Notes under the pieces: generated by a model
Seen by the model: only the letters and a program-made list of their open reading frames with translations
What the model was told of the DNA's origin: nothing
The model's database searches: none
NCBI GenBank assembly: GCA_002205125.1
Contig: NIOE01000014.1
Location: 178,337 to 242,336, forward strand
DNA length: 64,000 nucleotides
Direction: 5' to 3'
Source of the DNA: Roseateles noduli
GTDB taxonomy: Bacteria; Pseudomonadota; Gammaproteobacteria; Burkholderiales; Burkholderiaceae_C
Shown here: piece after piece, positions 24,413-34,469 of the stretch
How positions within the stretch are numbered: the stretch's first letter is position 1
How the letters are laid out: each line of letters starts with the position of its first letter
Made by a program: the position numbers and the translations under genes

Positions 24413-24712
24413 TCAGGCCGTGGCCTTGTACGGGCAGGCAGTCAGCGACAACAGGTTGTCGTTCCAATATCCGTCGGCGTAAGTGCGCAAGTAAGGCTTG
24501 CGCCCGTCGGTCGGGCGCACGACACCGACTTCAGCGCGCTTGCCGGTAGCCGGATCCAACACAAAGAAAGTGTTGGTCTTCGAATCGATGCTCTCGATGA
24601 CTTGCTTCACAGGCCACATCCAGTTGCCGGCTGGATTGCCGACGTCAGTGATGTGCTCACAGCCGCCATGCGACTGAGATTTCAAAATACAGGTGATGCG
24701 AACGTCGGGCAT
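24413..24712 (-). CDS. DUF3892 domain protein
   Basis: A 99-residue protein matching the DUF3892 pattern as I recall it: MPDVRITCILKSQSHGGCEHITDVGNP, WMWPVKQVIESIDSKTNTFFVLDPATGKRAEVGVVRP and PYLRTYADGYWNDNLLSLTACP. The family is small, soluble and of unknown function, often found alone or in mobile regions. AGGAG precedes the ATG. Codon use is visibly less GC-biased than the surroundings, and it is preceded by an AT-richer leader containing a perfect hairpin and phased repeats, so recent transfer is plausible. Confidence 0.85.
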   Translation of the reverse strand: MPDVRITCILKSQSHGGCEHITDVGNPAGNWMWPVKQVIESIDSKTNTFFVLDPATGKRAEVGVVRPTDGRKPYLRTYADGYWNDNLLSLTACPYKATA

Positions 24713-24824
24713 AGCCGGGTTCTCCTAGTTAATAACCACTAGACCACCATGAAATCCCGACCGTGTAGCATCAAGCTTCTCACACATGATCTTCGGATCG
24801 AGCCCCGGGTGGTCACCTTGGGGC

Positions 24825-24857
24825 CAGACGGCCAAGCGCGAAAGCCTTGGCCGTCTG
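24825..24857. repeat. Perfect 12-bp inverted repeat (stem-loop)
   Basis: CAGACGGCCAAG at 24825-24836 and CTTGGCCGTCTG at 24846-24857 are exact reverse complements around a 9-nt loop. It would form in the 5' leader of the DUF3892 gene transcript and is not followed by a T-run there, so it is more likely a leader structure than a terminator. Confidence 0.6.
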
Positions 24858-24930
24858 CATTTCTGCTTAACAGAATAGCAGAAACTAGATGTGTGGAGAA
24901 GTTCGCGAACAACCACTACCGATAGCGTTT

Positions 24931-24983
24931 TAACAACACTTGACAACAGGTTAACAACAGCTAATCAACAGCCTTGTCAACAG
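24931..24983. repeat. Iteron-like phased direct repeats, five copies of xACAACAG-like unit
   Basis: CAAC occurs at 24934, 24944, 24955, 24966 and 24978 (steps of 10, 11, 11 and 12 bp), each in a TAACAACAC/TGACAACAG/TAACAACAG/TAATCAACAG/TGTCAACAG context. The helical phasing on one DNA face suggests a protein-binding array or bend. Confidence 0.5.
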
Positions 24984-25158
24984 ATTGGTTCCCTGGCTGT
25001 GTGTAACTTCCCAGTCCCACGTGAACCAACGGCTCTTCATTGATACGGCGAAGAGAGAAGTGCCGAACGGATGGTTTGACACATTTGGGTTGGTTGAATT
25101 TTTTCAAGGGGGCGAATTGCGCGCACAGTTGCGATCCTGGCGTCACCTGTCCCGTGAC

Positions 25159-25188
25159 GAAAAAAATGCCCAGCGAGTGCTGGGCATT
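25159..25188 (-). terminator. Terminator behind the duplicated gyrB tail
   Basis: AATGCCCAGC / GCTGGGCATT stem with a run of six or more T on the minus strand. It occupies the same position after the gyrB-tail copy as the AATGCCCGG hairpin does after real gyrB (27650-27680), so tail and terminator were duplicated together. Confidence 0.8.
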
Positions 25189-25216
25189 TGCGTCGGAGGG
25201 GTCTGATGGGGTGACG

Positions 25217-25275
25217 TCACACGTCAATATTCCCCGGCATCAACGCGTTCTGCTCGATGAATTCGCGGCGCAGCG
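25217..25275 (-). pseudogene. Duplicated 3' end of gyrB (remnant)
   Basis: The minus strand reads [17 protein letters not shown] followed by stop, against [17 protein letters not shown] and stop at the end of intact gyrB. The DNA matches closely over about 56 bp, including GTCACACGTC past the stop codon. Homology stops abruptly upstream of RREF, so this is only a tail. It lies 2.5 kb downstream of gyrB, with three genes between. Confidence 0.82.
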
Positions 25276-25344
25276 CGGCGCCCCCCCGCTGATCGGACGG
25301 CGGGTCATTCGTCATCGGTGGGCATCCTCGTGCCCTTGGAGAAC

Positions 25345-25794
25345 TCAGCGGCAGGATGCCGCCTGCATCTTGAGCAGGCCACTGGGAGCGGCAGTGGAAA
25401 TGACCGAGCACTCGCGGTAGCCCGCCAGCGGACGGACCAGCGCCTGTGTCGTTGCGCGATACAGGCAGATGGCGTAGGCGTCTTCGTACTGAGCGACGTT
25501 CCAGGTCAACGTCTCCGTGAGTCCGCCTCGCGCATCGCGCTTGTTCGATGCCTTGTCGTTGATCGTGGCGTCGGAGACATCGACCGGGCCGAGGTTGACG
25601 CGAAAGCCGGTCAGCTCGTGTCTTGGATAGGGCGTCGATGTCGTCACCGTGAATCCCTCGGGCACCTGGTCGAGCTTCTGCTCGGTCTTCGGCAACTCGA
25701 CCGGGCACTCGAACGGGGTCGGTGCAGCACGCAGAGGAGACGTCACCAAGCTGAGCACGAGCAGCACCGCAACGGTCGAATGCAGAGCGCTCAC
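25345..25794 (-). CDS. Small secreted protein, STY0301-like
   Basis: A 149-residue protein starting at GTG. The signal peptide of MSALHSTVAVLLVLSLVTSPLRA cleaves before APTPFECPVELP. The mature domain has the C-P near its start, a middle FRVNLGPVDVSD, and WNVAQYEDAYAICLYRATTQALVRPL followed by a late Cys. This pattern resembles the STY0301 family (periplasmic, unknown function); I hold that only moderately. Third gene of a same-strand cassette behind the YkuD-like and SH3-like proteins. Its periplasmic location would suit an immunity or partner role. Confidence 0.6.
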   Translation of the reverse strand: MSALHSTVAVLLVLSLVTSPLRAAPTPFECPVELPKTEQKLDQVPEGFTVTTSTPYPRHELTGFRVNLGPVDVSDATINDKASNKRDARGGLTETLTWNVAQYEDAYAICLYRATTQALVRPLAGYRECSVISTAAPSGLLKMQAASCR

Positions 25795-25891
25795 CGTTGG
25801 ATGGTCGCGTAGTCGCGTCCGTTGTTGGCGCGACGTGTGGAGCGTGCAATGTTTGCGTCACCCACTGCGACGCGGGGTTCATGAGGGGTCG

Positions 25892-26593
25892 TCAAGGCGT
25901 ATCGAGCGACGACGGTCCGTCGCAGGAGGTCTCCTGGATGCCGCAGATCTCGTCGAGCCAGGCACGGAAGCGACCTTTGGGGAGACCGACACGTGCGGAG
26001 GGCGAGACCTGCAGCAGCGGCCGCAGGTCCACAGGGAATCGCGCCTCCTCGTAATCGATCTGCACCCAGGCGCCGCGGCAGTCCACGGGACGACCGGCTT
26101 CGATGGCCCCGTCACTGTCGAAGAGCAGCTCGTCCTTGAATCTGACGGATGCGGCGGCGTCCTTCGATGGACGCGTGCGACCGGCGCTGGCCTGAGATTT
26201 CACGACCAACTTGCGCCCACTCACCCAGCCTTCGCCGTTGTAAACCGGGCGAGCGGGCTGGCCAGTCAATGCTTCGTCGTCCGCTGCATCGCGGATACGG
26301 AACCAGCCATTGGAGGCGGCAGTGACGGTGACGCGGATGCGGACCTGCCAGCCCGTGCCGTCGGACCAGACGGGCGGAAGCGTTCCAAGCACGGGGGACG
26401 TGCTCGAAGGGGCCGCGCGCACATTGAGCCCGGCCGGATCGGTCTCTTCGACGAACGCGGAGAAGCGACAGCTCGCCGGCTCGGGTGGGCCGCCAGACGC
26501 GCGGGCCGCGTTGGCAAAGACGGCGCTGCCTGCCACCACCGTCAGCAGCGCGGCGGCGGCGCGGGAGCGTTCATTGGCAATCGACCAGAACAT
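25892..26593 (-). CDS. Secreted bacterial SH3-domain protein
   Basis: A 233-residue exported protein. MFWSIANERSRAAAALLTVVAGSAVFANAARA is a signal peptide. Residues about 55-75 carry the SH3b core GLNVRAAPSSTSPVLGTLPP, followed by WQVRIRVTVTAASNGWFRI and a second half ending WVQIDYEEARFPVDLRPLL. Bacterial SH3 domains commonly bind peptidoglycan. Its start overlaps the end of the YkuD-like gene by 23 bp, indicating translational coupling, so the two products likely act together on the cell wall. No enzyme motif is seen. Confidence 0.72.
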   Translation of the reverse strand: MFWSIANERSRAAAALLTVVAGSAVFANAARASGGPPEPASCRFSAFVEETDPAGLNVRAAPSSTSPVLGTLPPVWSDGTGWQVRIRVTVTAASNGWFRIRDAADDEALTGQPARPVYNGEGWVSGRKLVVKSQASAGRTRPSKDAAASVRFKDELLFDSDGAIEAGRPVDCRGAWVQIDYEEARFPVDLRPLLQVSPSARVGLPKGRFRAWLDEICGIQETSCDGPSSLDTP

Positions 26594-27533
26594 AGAAGAA
26601 AGAGGGGTTGTGGCCGACCGCCGAGAGGAAGCTGTCATAGGCGTTCTTGGGGATCGTCTGGCAGCCGGCAGACCAAGTGTTGACGACAGGCAGATTGTCT
26701 GGTCCACCCCAATGGATGTACATCGAGCGCTTCACCAGCTTCGCGTCGATCCGGGAAGCGTCGTCCAGCAGGAAGCGACCGTCACCGTTGGTGTCGCGTT
26801 CGACGGTCTGGTCTTCGGTCGACCGGAAGGCGCGCGCCTTCAGATAACCGCCCGGCTTCTCTGCGAAGAAGTAGGTGCCGGCCTTCAGGCGACCCGCATC
26901 CCGGATGCCATCGCCGTTGACATCCTCGCCAGCGATGAGGTCTGCGCCCTTGAAGGCCACGCCCTTGTAGCGCGGATCCTTCGGAGTTCCGGCCACCGGC
27001 AGGGCTCGATGAGCGTACTGTGCAGAGGGCTCGGTGTTTGCGCTGAAGATGCACACGCTGCCGCGGCGCCGCCATCCATTGAGGACGACGATGTGATCGT
27101 CGTAGAGGCCGCGACCCTTGTTGACGAGCGTGGAGGTGTCGCGGCGCAGTCCGACGAAGAGCAGCCGTCCCTGACGCAGCGCATTGGCCGCCTGGCGGGA
27201 ACCGCGCTGCTGAACGAGACTGGCGCAGTACTGGTACGCGGCGCGCTGGGAAAGAAATGGCAGACGCGGCAGCGCAGGACGTTGCTGACGATCGATGGCC
27301 CAGTCCCGCAGCAGGGCGGCGCCGTCGGGAATCCGGTTCAACGCAGCCCGCGCGGGCCAATCCAGACGCGCGTCGGCCAGACGGTGGGCCGAGTCGGCCA
27401 ACGGTGCGTCGAGCCGTCCCAAAGCCGTCTTCCAACCGCTCAATGCAGCAGCCGGATCATTTGCCGCATTGGCGGCGAAGACGGCCGCCAGTTGTTCCAG
27501 GTCGGGATCGATGAGGGACTGTGCGAGGGTCAT
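26571..27533 (-). CDS. Putative cysteine cell-wall enzyme, YkuD-like motif
   Basis: A 320-residue protein without a signal peptide (MTLAQSLIDPDLEQLAAVFAANAAND). Two Asp-rich loops, DVNGDGIRD (about 199-207) and DTNGDGRFLLDD, look like calcium-binding DxNxDG loops. Near the C-terminus MYIHWGG...NTWSAGCQTIP gives His274, Ser288 and Cys291. The spacing H-x13-S-x-G-C resembles the L,D-transpeptidase (YkuD) signature H-x14-17-[S/T]HGC. It is followed by coupled secreted SH3-like and STY0301-like proteins. A toxin-like peptidoglycan enzyme delivered out of the cell, with periplasmic partners, fits the layout but is unproven. An ordinary wall-modifying enzyme is the alternative. Confidence 0.6.
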   Translation of the reverse strand: MTLAQSLIDPDLEQLAAVFAANAANDPAAALSGWKTALGRLDAPLADSAHRLADARLDWPARAALNRIPDGAALLRDWAIDRQQRPALPRLPFLSQRAAYQYCASLVQQRGSRQAANALRQGRLLFVGLRRDTSTLVNKGRGLYDDHIVVLNGWRRRGSVCIFSANTEPSAQYAHRALPVAGTPKDPRYKGVAFKGADLIAGEDVNGDGIRDAGRLKAGTYFFAEKPGGYLKARAFRSTEDQTVERDTNGDGRFLLDDASRIDAKLVKRSMYIHWGGPDNLPVVNTWSAGCQTIPKNAYDSFLSAVGHNPSFFYVLVDCQ

Positions 27534-27649
27534 GAGAGGAATACGCGCGATTGGGCCGGACGGCCGGTTGCGGGCATTCTGGAGAGCTGACCTGGGCGGC
27601 GCACTGGACGAAGGTCATGCGGCTGTCACCGGCAACTGGCGAGGCGACA

Positions 27650-27680
27650 AGAAAAATGCCCGGTCGAGGGCCGGGCATTC
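27650..27680 (-). terminator. Rho-independent terminator of gyrB
   Basis: AATGCCCGG (27655-27663) and CCGGGCATT (27671-27679) form a 9-bp stem followed on the minus strand by TTTTTC. It lies about 30 bp past the gyrB stop codon. Confidence 0.85.
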
Positions 27681-27708
27681 AAGGTGAAGCGGACGCGAGG
27701 TCTCAGCG

Positions 27709-30276
<2,568 letters not shown>

Positions 30277-30354
30277 CTAGCTGGAGCCCCCGCCTGGCGG
30301 GGGCTGGGGGTGCGCCACGTTCCCGCTCCGAGGAGCGAAGGTCGCGGCGCGACC

Positions 30355-31479
30355 TCAGATCCTCATGGGCATGACGACGTACTTGAATCCGGCGTGTTCA
30401 GGGATGCTGAGCAGCGCGCTCGAGGAGCTGTCGTTCAGATCCACGCGCACCATGTCCTGCGACATGTTGGCCAGCACGTCCATCAGGTAGGTGACGTTGA
30501 AGCCGGTCTCGATCTGGTCGCCGCCGTAGTCGATCTCCAGCTCTTCCTTGGCTTCTTCCTGCTCGGCGTTGCTCGACGCGATCGACAGCAGGCCCGGGTC
30601 GAAGGACAGGCGCACCGCCTTGAACTTCTCGCTGGTCAGGATCGCCGCGCGCTGCAACGCGGCCAGCAACGGCTGGCGGCCGATCAGCACGTGGAAGCGG
30701 TGGTTCTTCGGGATCACGCGGTTGTAGTCGGGGAACTTGCCCTCGACCAGCTTGGTCACGAACTCCATGCCGCTGAAGCTGAACTTGGCCTGGTTGCCGG
30801 CGAAGCGCATCTCGATGGGCGCGCTCTCGTCGTCGCCCTTGCCGCCGTCCTTCAGCAGGCGCATCAGCTCCAGCACCGTCTTGCGCGGCAGGATGACTTC
30901 CTGCTTGGGCATCTCGGTGTCGGTCTCGGCCTGCGCCAGCGCCAGACGATGGCCGTCGGTCGCGACCAGCGTCAGCATCTTGCCTTCGGCCACGAACAGG
31001 ATGCCGTTCAGGTAGTAGCGGATGTCATGCACCGCCATCGCGAAGTGGACCTGGTTGATCAGGCCCTTCAGCGTCTTCTGCGGCACGCTGAACGCGGGAC
31101 CGAAGTCGGCCGCTTCCTGCACCAGCGGGAAGTCGTCCGCCGGCAGCGTCTGCAGCGTGAAGCGGCTCTTGCCGCCCTGCAGCGTCATCTTGCTCTGGTT
31201 GGACGTCAGGCTCACCGTCTGGTCCGACGGCATCGAGCGCAGGATGTCGATCAGCTTGCGCGCGCCGATGGTCGTGGAGAAGTCGCCGTCGTCGCCGTCG
31301 AATTCGACCGTGGTCCGGACCTGGATCTCCAGGTCGCTCGTGGTGAGCTCGACCTGGCGGCCCTGCTTGCGGACCAGCACGTTGGCCAGGATGGGCAGCG
31401 TGTGGCGCCGTTCCACGATGCCGGACACGGCCTGCAGCGCGGCAAGCACTTTGTCCTGGCTGTCTTTCAACACGATCAT
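30355..31479 (-). CDS. dnaN: DNA polymerase III beta subunit (sliding clamp)
   Basis: A 374-residue clamp with the usual three-domain length. It starts [36 protein letters not shown] and has the conserved [30 protein letters not shown] and [11 protein letters not shown]. It ends KYVVMPMRI, the standard C-terminus that forms the binding pocket for clamp-binding proteins. GGAG precedes ATG. It lies 70 bp downstream of dnaA in the conserved dnaA-dnaN-gyrB order. Confidence 0.99.
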   Translation of the reverse strand: MIVLKDSQDKVLAALQAVSGIVERRHTLPILANVLVRKQGRQVELTTSDLEIQVRTTVEFDGDDGDFSTTIGARKLIDILRSMPSDQTVSLTSNQSKMTLQGGKSRFTLQTLPADDFPLVQEAADFGPAFSVPQKTLKGLINQVHFAMAVHDIRYYLNGILFVAEGKMLTLVATDGHRLALAQAETDTEMPKQEVILPRKTVLELMRLLKDGGKGDDESAPIEMRFAGNQAKFSFSGMEFVTKLVEGKFPDYNRVIPKNHRFHVLIGRQPLLAALQRAAILTSEKFKAVRLSFDPGLLSIASSNAEQEEAKEELEIDYGGDQIETGFNVTYLMDVLANMSQDMVRVDLNDSSSSALLSIPEHAGFKYVVMPMRI

Positions 31480-31549
31480 GTCAACCTCTCTCCACTGTTG
31501 GCTGTACGGGCGAACGCGGCATTTTCGCTGAAGGCGAAGGCGTTTTTCC

Positions 31550-33103
31550 TCATCCCTTCAGCGTTTGCTCCAGGACGTGCAACTGCTGGTTCAACTCGGT
31601 GTTCTTCTGGCGCTCGCCGCCGATCTTGCGGACCGCGTGCAGCACCGTGGTGTGGTCGCGGCCGCCGAACAGCTCGCCGATCTCCGGCAGGCTCTTCTGC
31701 GTCAGTTCCTTGGCCAGGTACATCGCGATCTGGCGCGGGCGGGCGATGCTCGCCGGGCGCTTCTTCGAATACATGTCCGCGACCTTGATCTTGTAGAAGT
31801 CGGCCACGGTCTTCTGGATGTTCTCGACGGAAATCTGCCGGTTCTGGATCGACAGCAGGTCCTTCAGGGCCTCGCGCGCCAGCTGGATGTTGATTTCCTT
31901 GTGCGAGAAGCGGCTGTAGGCCAGCACCTTGCGCAGCGCGCCTTCCAGCTCCCGCACGTTGGCGCGCACGTTCTTCGCGATGAAGAAGGCCACGTCCTCG
32001 GGCATGGGCGCGTTCTCGGCGTCGGCCTTCTTGATCAGGATCGCGACCCGCATCTCCAGCTCGGGCGGCTCGATCGCCACCGTCAGGCCGGCGTCGAAGC
32101 GGCTGGTCAGACGCTCGTCGATGTCCACCAGGCCCTTCGGGTAGGTGTCCGACGTCATGATGATGTGGGCGCGCTTGGCCAGCAGCGCCTCGAACGCATT
32201 GAAGAACTCTTCCTGCGTCCGGTCCTTGCCGGCGAAGAACTGCACGTCGTCGATCAGCAGCAGGTCCAGCGAGTGGTACTTGGCCTTGAGCTCGTCGAAG
32301 GTCTTGCGCTGGTAGTTCTTGACGACGTCGGAGATGAACTGCTCGGCGTGCAGGTACAGCACGCGGGCGTCCGGGCGGTCCTTCAGCAGCGCGTTGCCGA
32401 CGGCATGGATCAGGTGGGTCTTGCCCAGGCCGACACCGCCGTAGATGAACAGCGGGTTGTACATCTGGCCCGGCGCGCCGGCCACGTGCAGCGCGGCGGT
32501 GCGCGCCATCTGGTTGGCGCGACCCGGCACCAGCGTGTCGAAGGTCAGGCTGGTGTTGATGCGGTGGCGCGTGGCGCTCGGCGGCAGGTTGGCCGGAACG
32601 CCGGGGGCGGCGCCGCCCTGGATCAGGCTGGCGGCGGTGGCCGGGGCGGCGGCATTCGGTGCCGCGGCGGCGGCCGGGCGGGCGGCCACGGAGGTCGCTT
32701 CCGCGCCCCCTTGTGCGCCCGATGGAGCGGCGCCGGTTCCGCCGCGCAGGCCGTGCTGCTGCAGCACCTGGCCCATCGACAGGCCGGACGGCGAGGTGCG
32801 CGGCAGCGGCGCGATGGCTTCGCGCGGCGCCAGCGACAATTCCAGGCGCGCCGGCTTGCCGGCCAGTTCGGTCAGGATGGCCTCGATCCGGCCGGCATAC
32901 TGGCTGCGGATCCAGTCCAGCTTGAATCGGTTGGGGACGCGGAGGGACACCAGCACGGCCTCGTGGCCGTTCTCGTCCTGCTGGGCGACCTCCGCGGGAG
33001 GCAGCGGTCGGATCCAGGTATTGAATTGCTGTTCAGGCAGTTCGGCGGCCAGGCGTTCGCAGCCGCGCTGCCACAGGGCCGCACCTGACAAGTCTGCGCT
33101 CAT
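31550..33103 (-). CDS. dnaA: Chromosomal replication initiator protein DnaA
   Basis: A 517-residue initiator that binds DnaA boxes and opens oriC. Domain I is residues about 1-90. An Ala/Pro/Gly-rich domain II linker spans about 110-190 and is longer than in E. coli. The AAA+ domain III has [15 protein letters not shown], Walker [14 protein letters not shown], Walker [13 protein letters not shown] and box VII region SRFDAGL. Domain IV has the signature [20 protein letters not shown] then [15 protein letters not shown]. The start codon directly abuts a DnaA-box-like TTTTCCACA (33104-33112) and lacks a good Shine-Dalgarno, which suggests autoregulation by DnaA. Confidence 0.99.
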   Translation of the reverse strand: MSADLSGAALWQRGCERLAAELPEQQFNTWIRPLPPAEVAQQDENGHEAVLVSLRVPNRFKLDWIRSQYAGRIEAILTELAGKPARLELSLAPREAIAPLPRTSPSGLSMGQVLQQHGLRGGTGAAPSGAQGGAEATSVAARPAAAAAPNAAAPATAASLIQGGAAPGVPANLPPSATRHRINTSLTFDTLVPGRANQMARTAALHVAGAPGQMYNPLFIYGGVGLGKTHLIHAVGNALLKDRPDARVLYLHAEQFISDVVKNYQRKTFDELKAKYHSLDLLLIDDVQFFAGKDRTQEEFFNAFEALLAKRAHIIMTSDTYPKGLVDIDERLTSRFDAGLTVAIEPPELEMRVAILIKKADAENAPMPEDVAFFIAKNVRANVRELEGALRKVLAYSRFSHKEINIQLAREALKDLLSIQNRQISVENIQKTVADFYKIKVADMYSKKRPASIARPRQIAMYLAKELTQKSLPEIGELFGGRDHTTVLHAVRKIGGERQKNTELNQQLHVLEQTLKG

Positions 33104-33412
33104 TGTGGAAAACTTATTCTTCGAGCGGCCCGATTGTACCGATCCGGGTCCGCGGAGTCTGGGTTATCCACAGATTTTTTCCCCGGGTCAAGTGCTGGTA
33201 ATCCCCGTGGCGACTTGCATCCGGATTGACCCTGACGCAAATCTTTGCTGTAATCGCGGGTTTTCCGGACGCCCGGACGTAACTGCGTGGGCCTCCGCTT
33301 TTCGAGCGGCTTCCGACATCCCCCGATGTCCGTGCGCGGCGCAACCAGCCATCAGGTCGACAGGCCTTGGCGCGAGGCGACGGGAAGTACCAAGATTTCC
33401 TAGAGGTTGAAC
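33104..33412. other. Probable oriC / dnaA-rpmH intergenic region
   Basis: This 309-bp gap between divergent dnaA and rpmH carries a consensus DnaA box TTATCCACA (33164-33172, followed by ATTTTTT) and a near-consensus TTTTCCACA in the reverse orientation (33104-33112). More box-like sites occur inside rnpA. Few boxes lie in the gap itself, so the functional origin may extend into rnpA or include weak sites. Confidence 0.65.
33226..33254 (+). promoter_or_regulatory. Sigma-70 promoter of rpmH
   Basis: TTGACC (33226-33231) and TGTAAT (33249-33254) are separated by exactly 17 bp, a near-consensus sigma-70 promoter. It leaves a leader of about 150 nt to the rpmH start, and no better match was seen in the gap. 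Confidence 0.7.
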
Positions 33413-33547
33413 ATGAAACGCACTTATCAAGGCTCCAAGACCCGTCGCGCCCGTACCCACGGCTTCCTGGTCCGCATGAAGACGCGTGGCGGCAAGGCCG
33501 TCATCGCGGCTCGTCGCGCCAAGGGCCGCAAGCGCCTGGCCGTCTGA
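33413..33547 (+). CDS. rpmH: 50S ribosomal protein L34
   Basis: A 44-residue ribosomal protein, [18 protein letters not shown] then [20 protein letters not shown] and KRLAV. It covers the whole L34 family; the usual Pro after MKRTYQ is Gly here. Highly basic, part of the large subunit. First gene of the rpmH-rnpA-yidD-yidC cluster. A ribosome-binding site (AGAGG) is present about 8 nt upstream. Confidence 0.98.
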   Translation: MKRTYQGSKTRRARTHGFLVRMKTRGGKAVIAARRAKGRKRLAV

Positions 33548-33576
33548 GCGACACGCCAGACGTCCTTGCCCGCACC

Positions 33577-34116
33577 GTGATCGGCCGCGTCGTTCGATCG
33601 GCCGATTTCGAGCGCGTGCTGGGTACGCCCAGCCGCGCACGCAGCGCGCACTTCGCCGTGCACCACCTGGCCGACAGCCCCACGCTGCCCAAGCGCCGTC
33701 CATCCACAGGAACGGCTGACTTGTCCACAGGTGATGCACCGATTCATCCCCAAGCTGTGGATGAAACGCAGATCGCGACAGTGCCGCCCACTTCCGCCGC
33801 ACCGGCTCCAGCCGCGCCCGACCGGGCCTGGCTGGGCTACGTCGTGCCCAAACGGCATGCGAAGCGCGCGGTGACGCGGACGCTGCTGAAGCGGCAGATC
33901 CGCGCGGTGTTCGGCGAGCTGCCCGAGCTGCCGCCCGGTCTCTGGGTGGTGCGGCTGCGCATGCCTTTTGATCGCAAGCAGTTTCCCAGCGCCTCTTCGG
34001 ACGCGCTGCGCGTCGCTGCGCGCGCGGAACTGCTGCAGCTCACCCGCAAGTTGGCGCGACCGCCGGCGTCGACCCCCGTGTCAGGGTCGGCGTCCGTTCC
34101 GGCTGCGGCGGGCTGA
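33577..34116 (+). CDS. rnpA: Ribonuclease P protein component, with DnaA-box-encoded insertion
   Basis: Protein cofactor of RNase P, which trims the 5' leader of tRNAs. The N-terminus IGRVVRSADFERVLG and the RNA-binding core WLGYVVPKRHAKRAVTRTLLKRQIRAVF are diagnostic. Between them lies an insertion of about 45 residues (including DLSTGDAPIHPQAVDET) that is absent from short RnpA proteins and whose DNA contains three DnaA-box-like sites. The GTG at 33577 is the most plausible start because homology begins there, 29 bp past rpmH. CTG/TTG-type starts overlapping rpmH cannot be excluded. The C-terminal 25 residues are a Ala/Pro/Ser tail. Confidence 0.93.
   Translation: MIGRVVRSADFERVLGTPSRARSAHFAVHHLADSPTLPKRRPSTGTADLSTGDAPIHPQAVDETQIATVPPTSAAPAPAAPDRAWLGYVVPKRHAKRAVTRTLLKRQIRAVFGELPELPPGLWVVRLRMPFDRKQFPSASSDALRVAARAELLQLTRKLARPPASTPVSGSASVPAAAG
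33700..33764. other. Cluster of DnaA-box-like sites inside rnpA
   Basis: CCATCCACA (33700-33708), TTGTCCACA (33721-33729) and TCATCCACA in reverse (33756-33764) differ from TTATCCACA at one or two positions and fall in the RnpA insertion. They may be part of the origin. Confidence 0.5.
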
Positions 34117-34142
34117 CCGCTCCACGGTTCGGAAAAACGGCC

Positions 34143-34469
34143 ATGGATCCCCGCCCCAGCCTGTCGACGCGATTGCTGATGGGGCTGGTGCGCGGCTACC
34201 AGTTGCTGTTCAGCGCCTGGCTGCGCGCGGGTTGCCGCTACAGCCCGACCTGTTCGGCCTACGCGATGCAGGCCCTGCGTCAGCACGGCGCCGCCGCCGG
34301 CACCTATCTGGCGGCCGCACGGATCCTGCGTTGCAACCCATTCTGTCTGGGCGGACACGATCCCGTGCCCGACAATCCGCCCCGCCTGTTCACCCGACTG
34401 CTGCGTCCGTCCGGATGCCGTCCGGGGGCAACCTCTTCAACCGCCAATCCAAAAGCTTCCCATGACTGA
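34143..34469 (+). CDS. yidD: Membrane protein insertion efficiency factor YidD
   Basis: A 108-residue YidD. LLMGLVRGYQLLFSAWLRAGCRYSPTCSAYAMQALRQHG contains the conserved CRYxPTCSxYA motif, and RILRCNPFCLGGHDPVP is the second signature. The peripheral amphipathic N-terminal helix associates with the inner membrane, and the family assists YidC-dependent insertion. It overlaps yidC by 8 bp, so translation is coupled. Confidence 0.97.
   Translation: MDPRPSLSTRLLMGLVRGYQLLFSAWLRAGCRYSPTCSAYAMQALRQHGAAAGTYLAAARILRCNPFCLGGHDPVPDNPPRLFTRLLRPSGCRPGATSSTANPKASHD

Larger units (their letters stand above)
24713..25344. other. AT-richer intergenic region upstream of the DUF3892 gene
   Basis: About 630 bp with no convincing gene. 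It holds a 12-bp-stem hairpin (24825-24857), the palindrome GTTCGCGAAC (24901-24910), five phased CAAC repeats (24931-24983), a terminator (25159-25188) and a copy of the gyrB tail (25217-25275). The short frames here lack ribosome-binding sites or family resemblance. Confidence 0.6.

Noticed and set aside
24725..24946. 73-codon minus-strand open frame upstream of the DUF3892 gene
   Set aside because: No ribosome-binding site or family resemblance; it overlaps the leader hairpin and looks like untranslated DNA.
25217..25882. 221-codon minus-strand open frame ending in the gyrB-like tail
   Set aside because: Only its last 17 codons resemble gyrB. The rest overlaps the better-supported signal-peptide gene at 25345-25794 in another frame. 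Treated as a tail remnant, not a gene.
30284..30306. GC-rich hairpin between gyrB and dnaN as terminator
   Set aside because: No T-run follows on the minus strand, so it was not called a terminator; it could be an mRNA structure.
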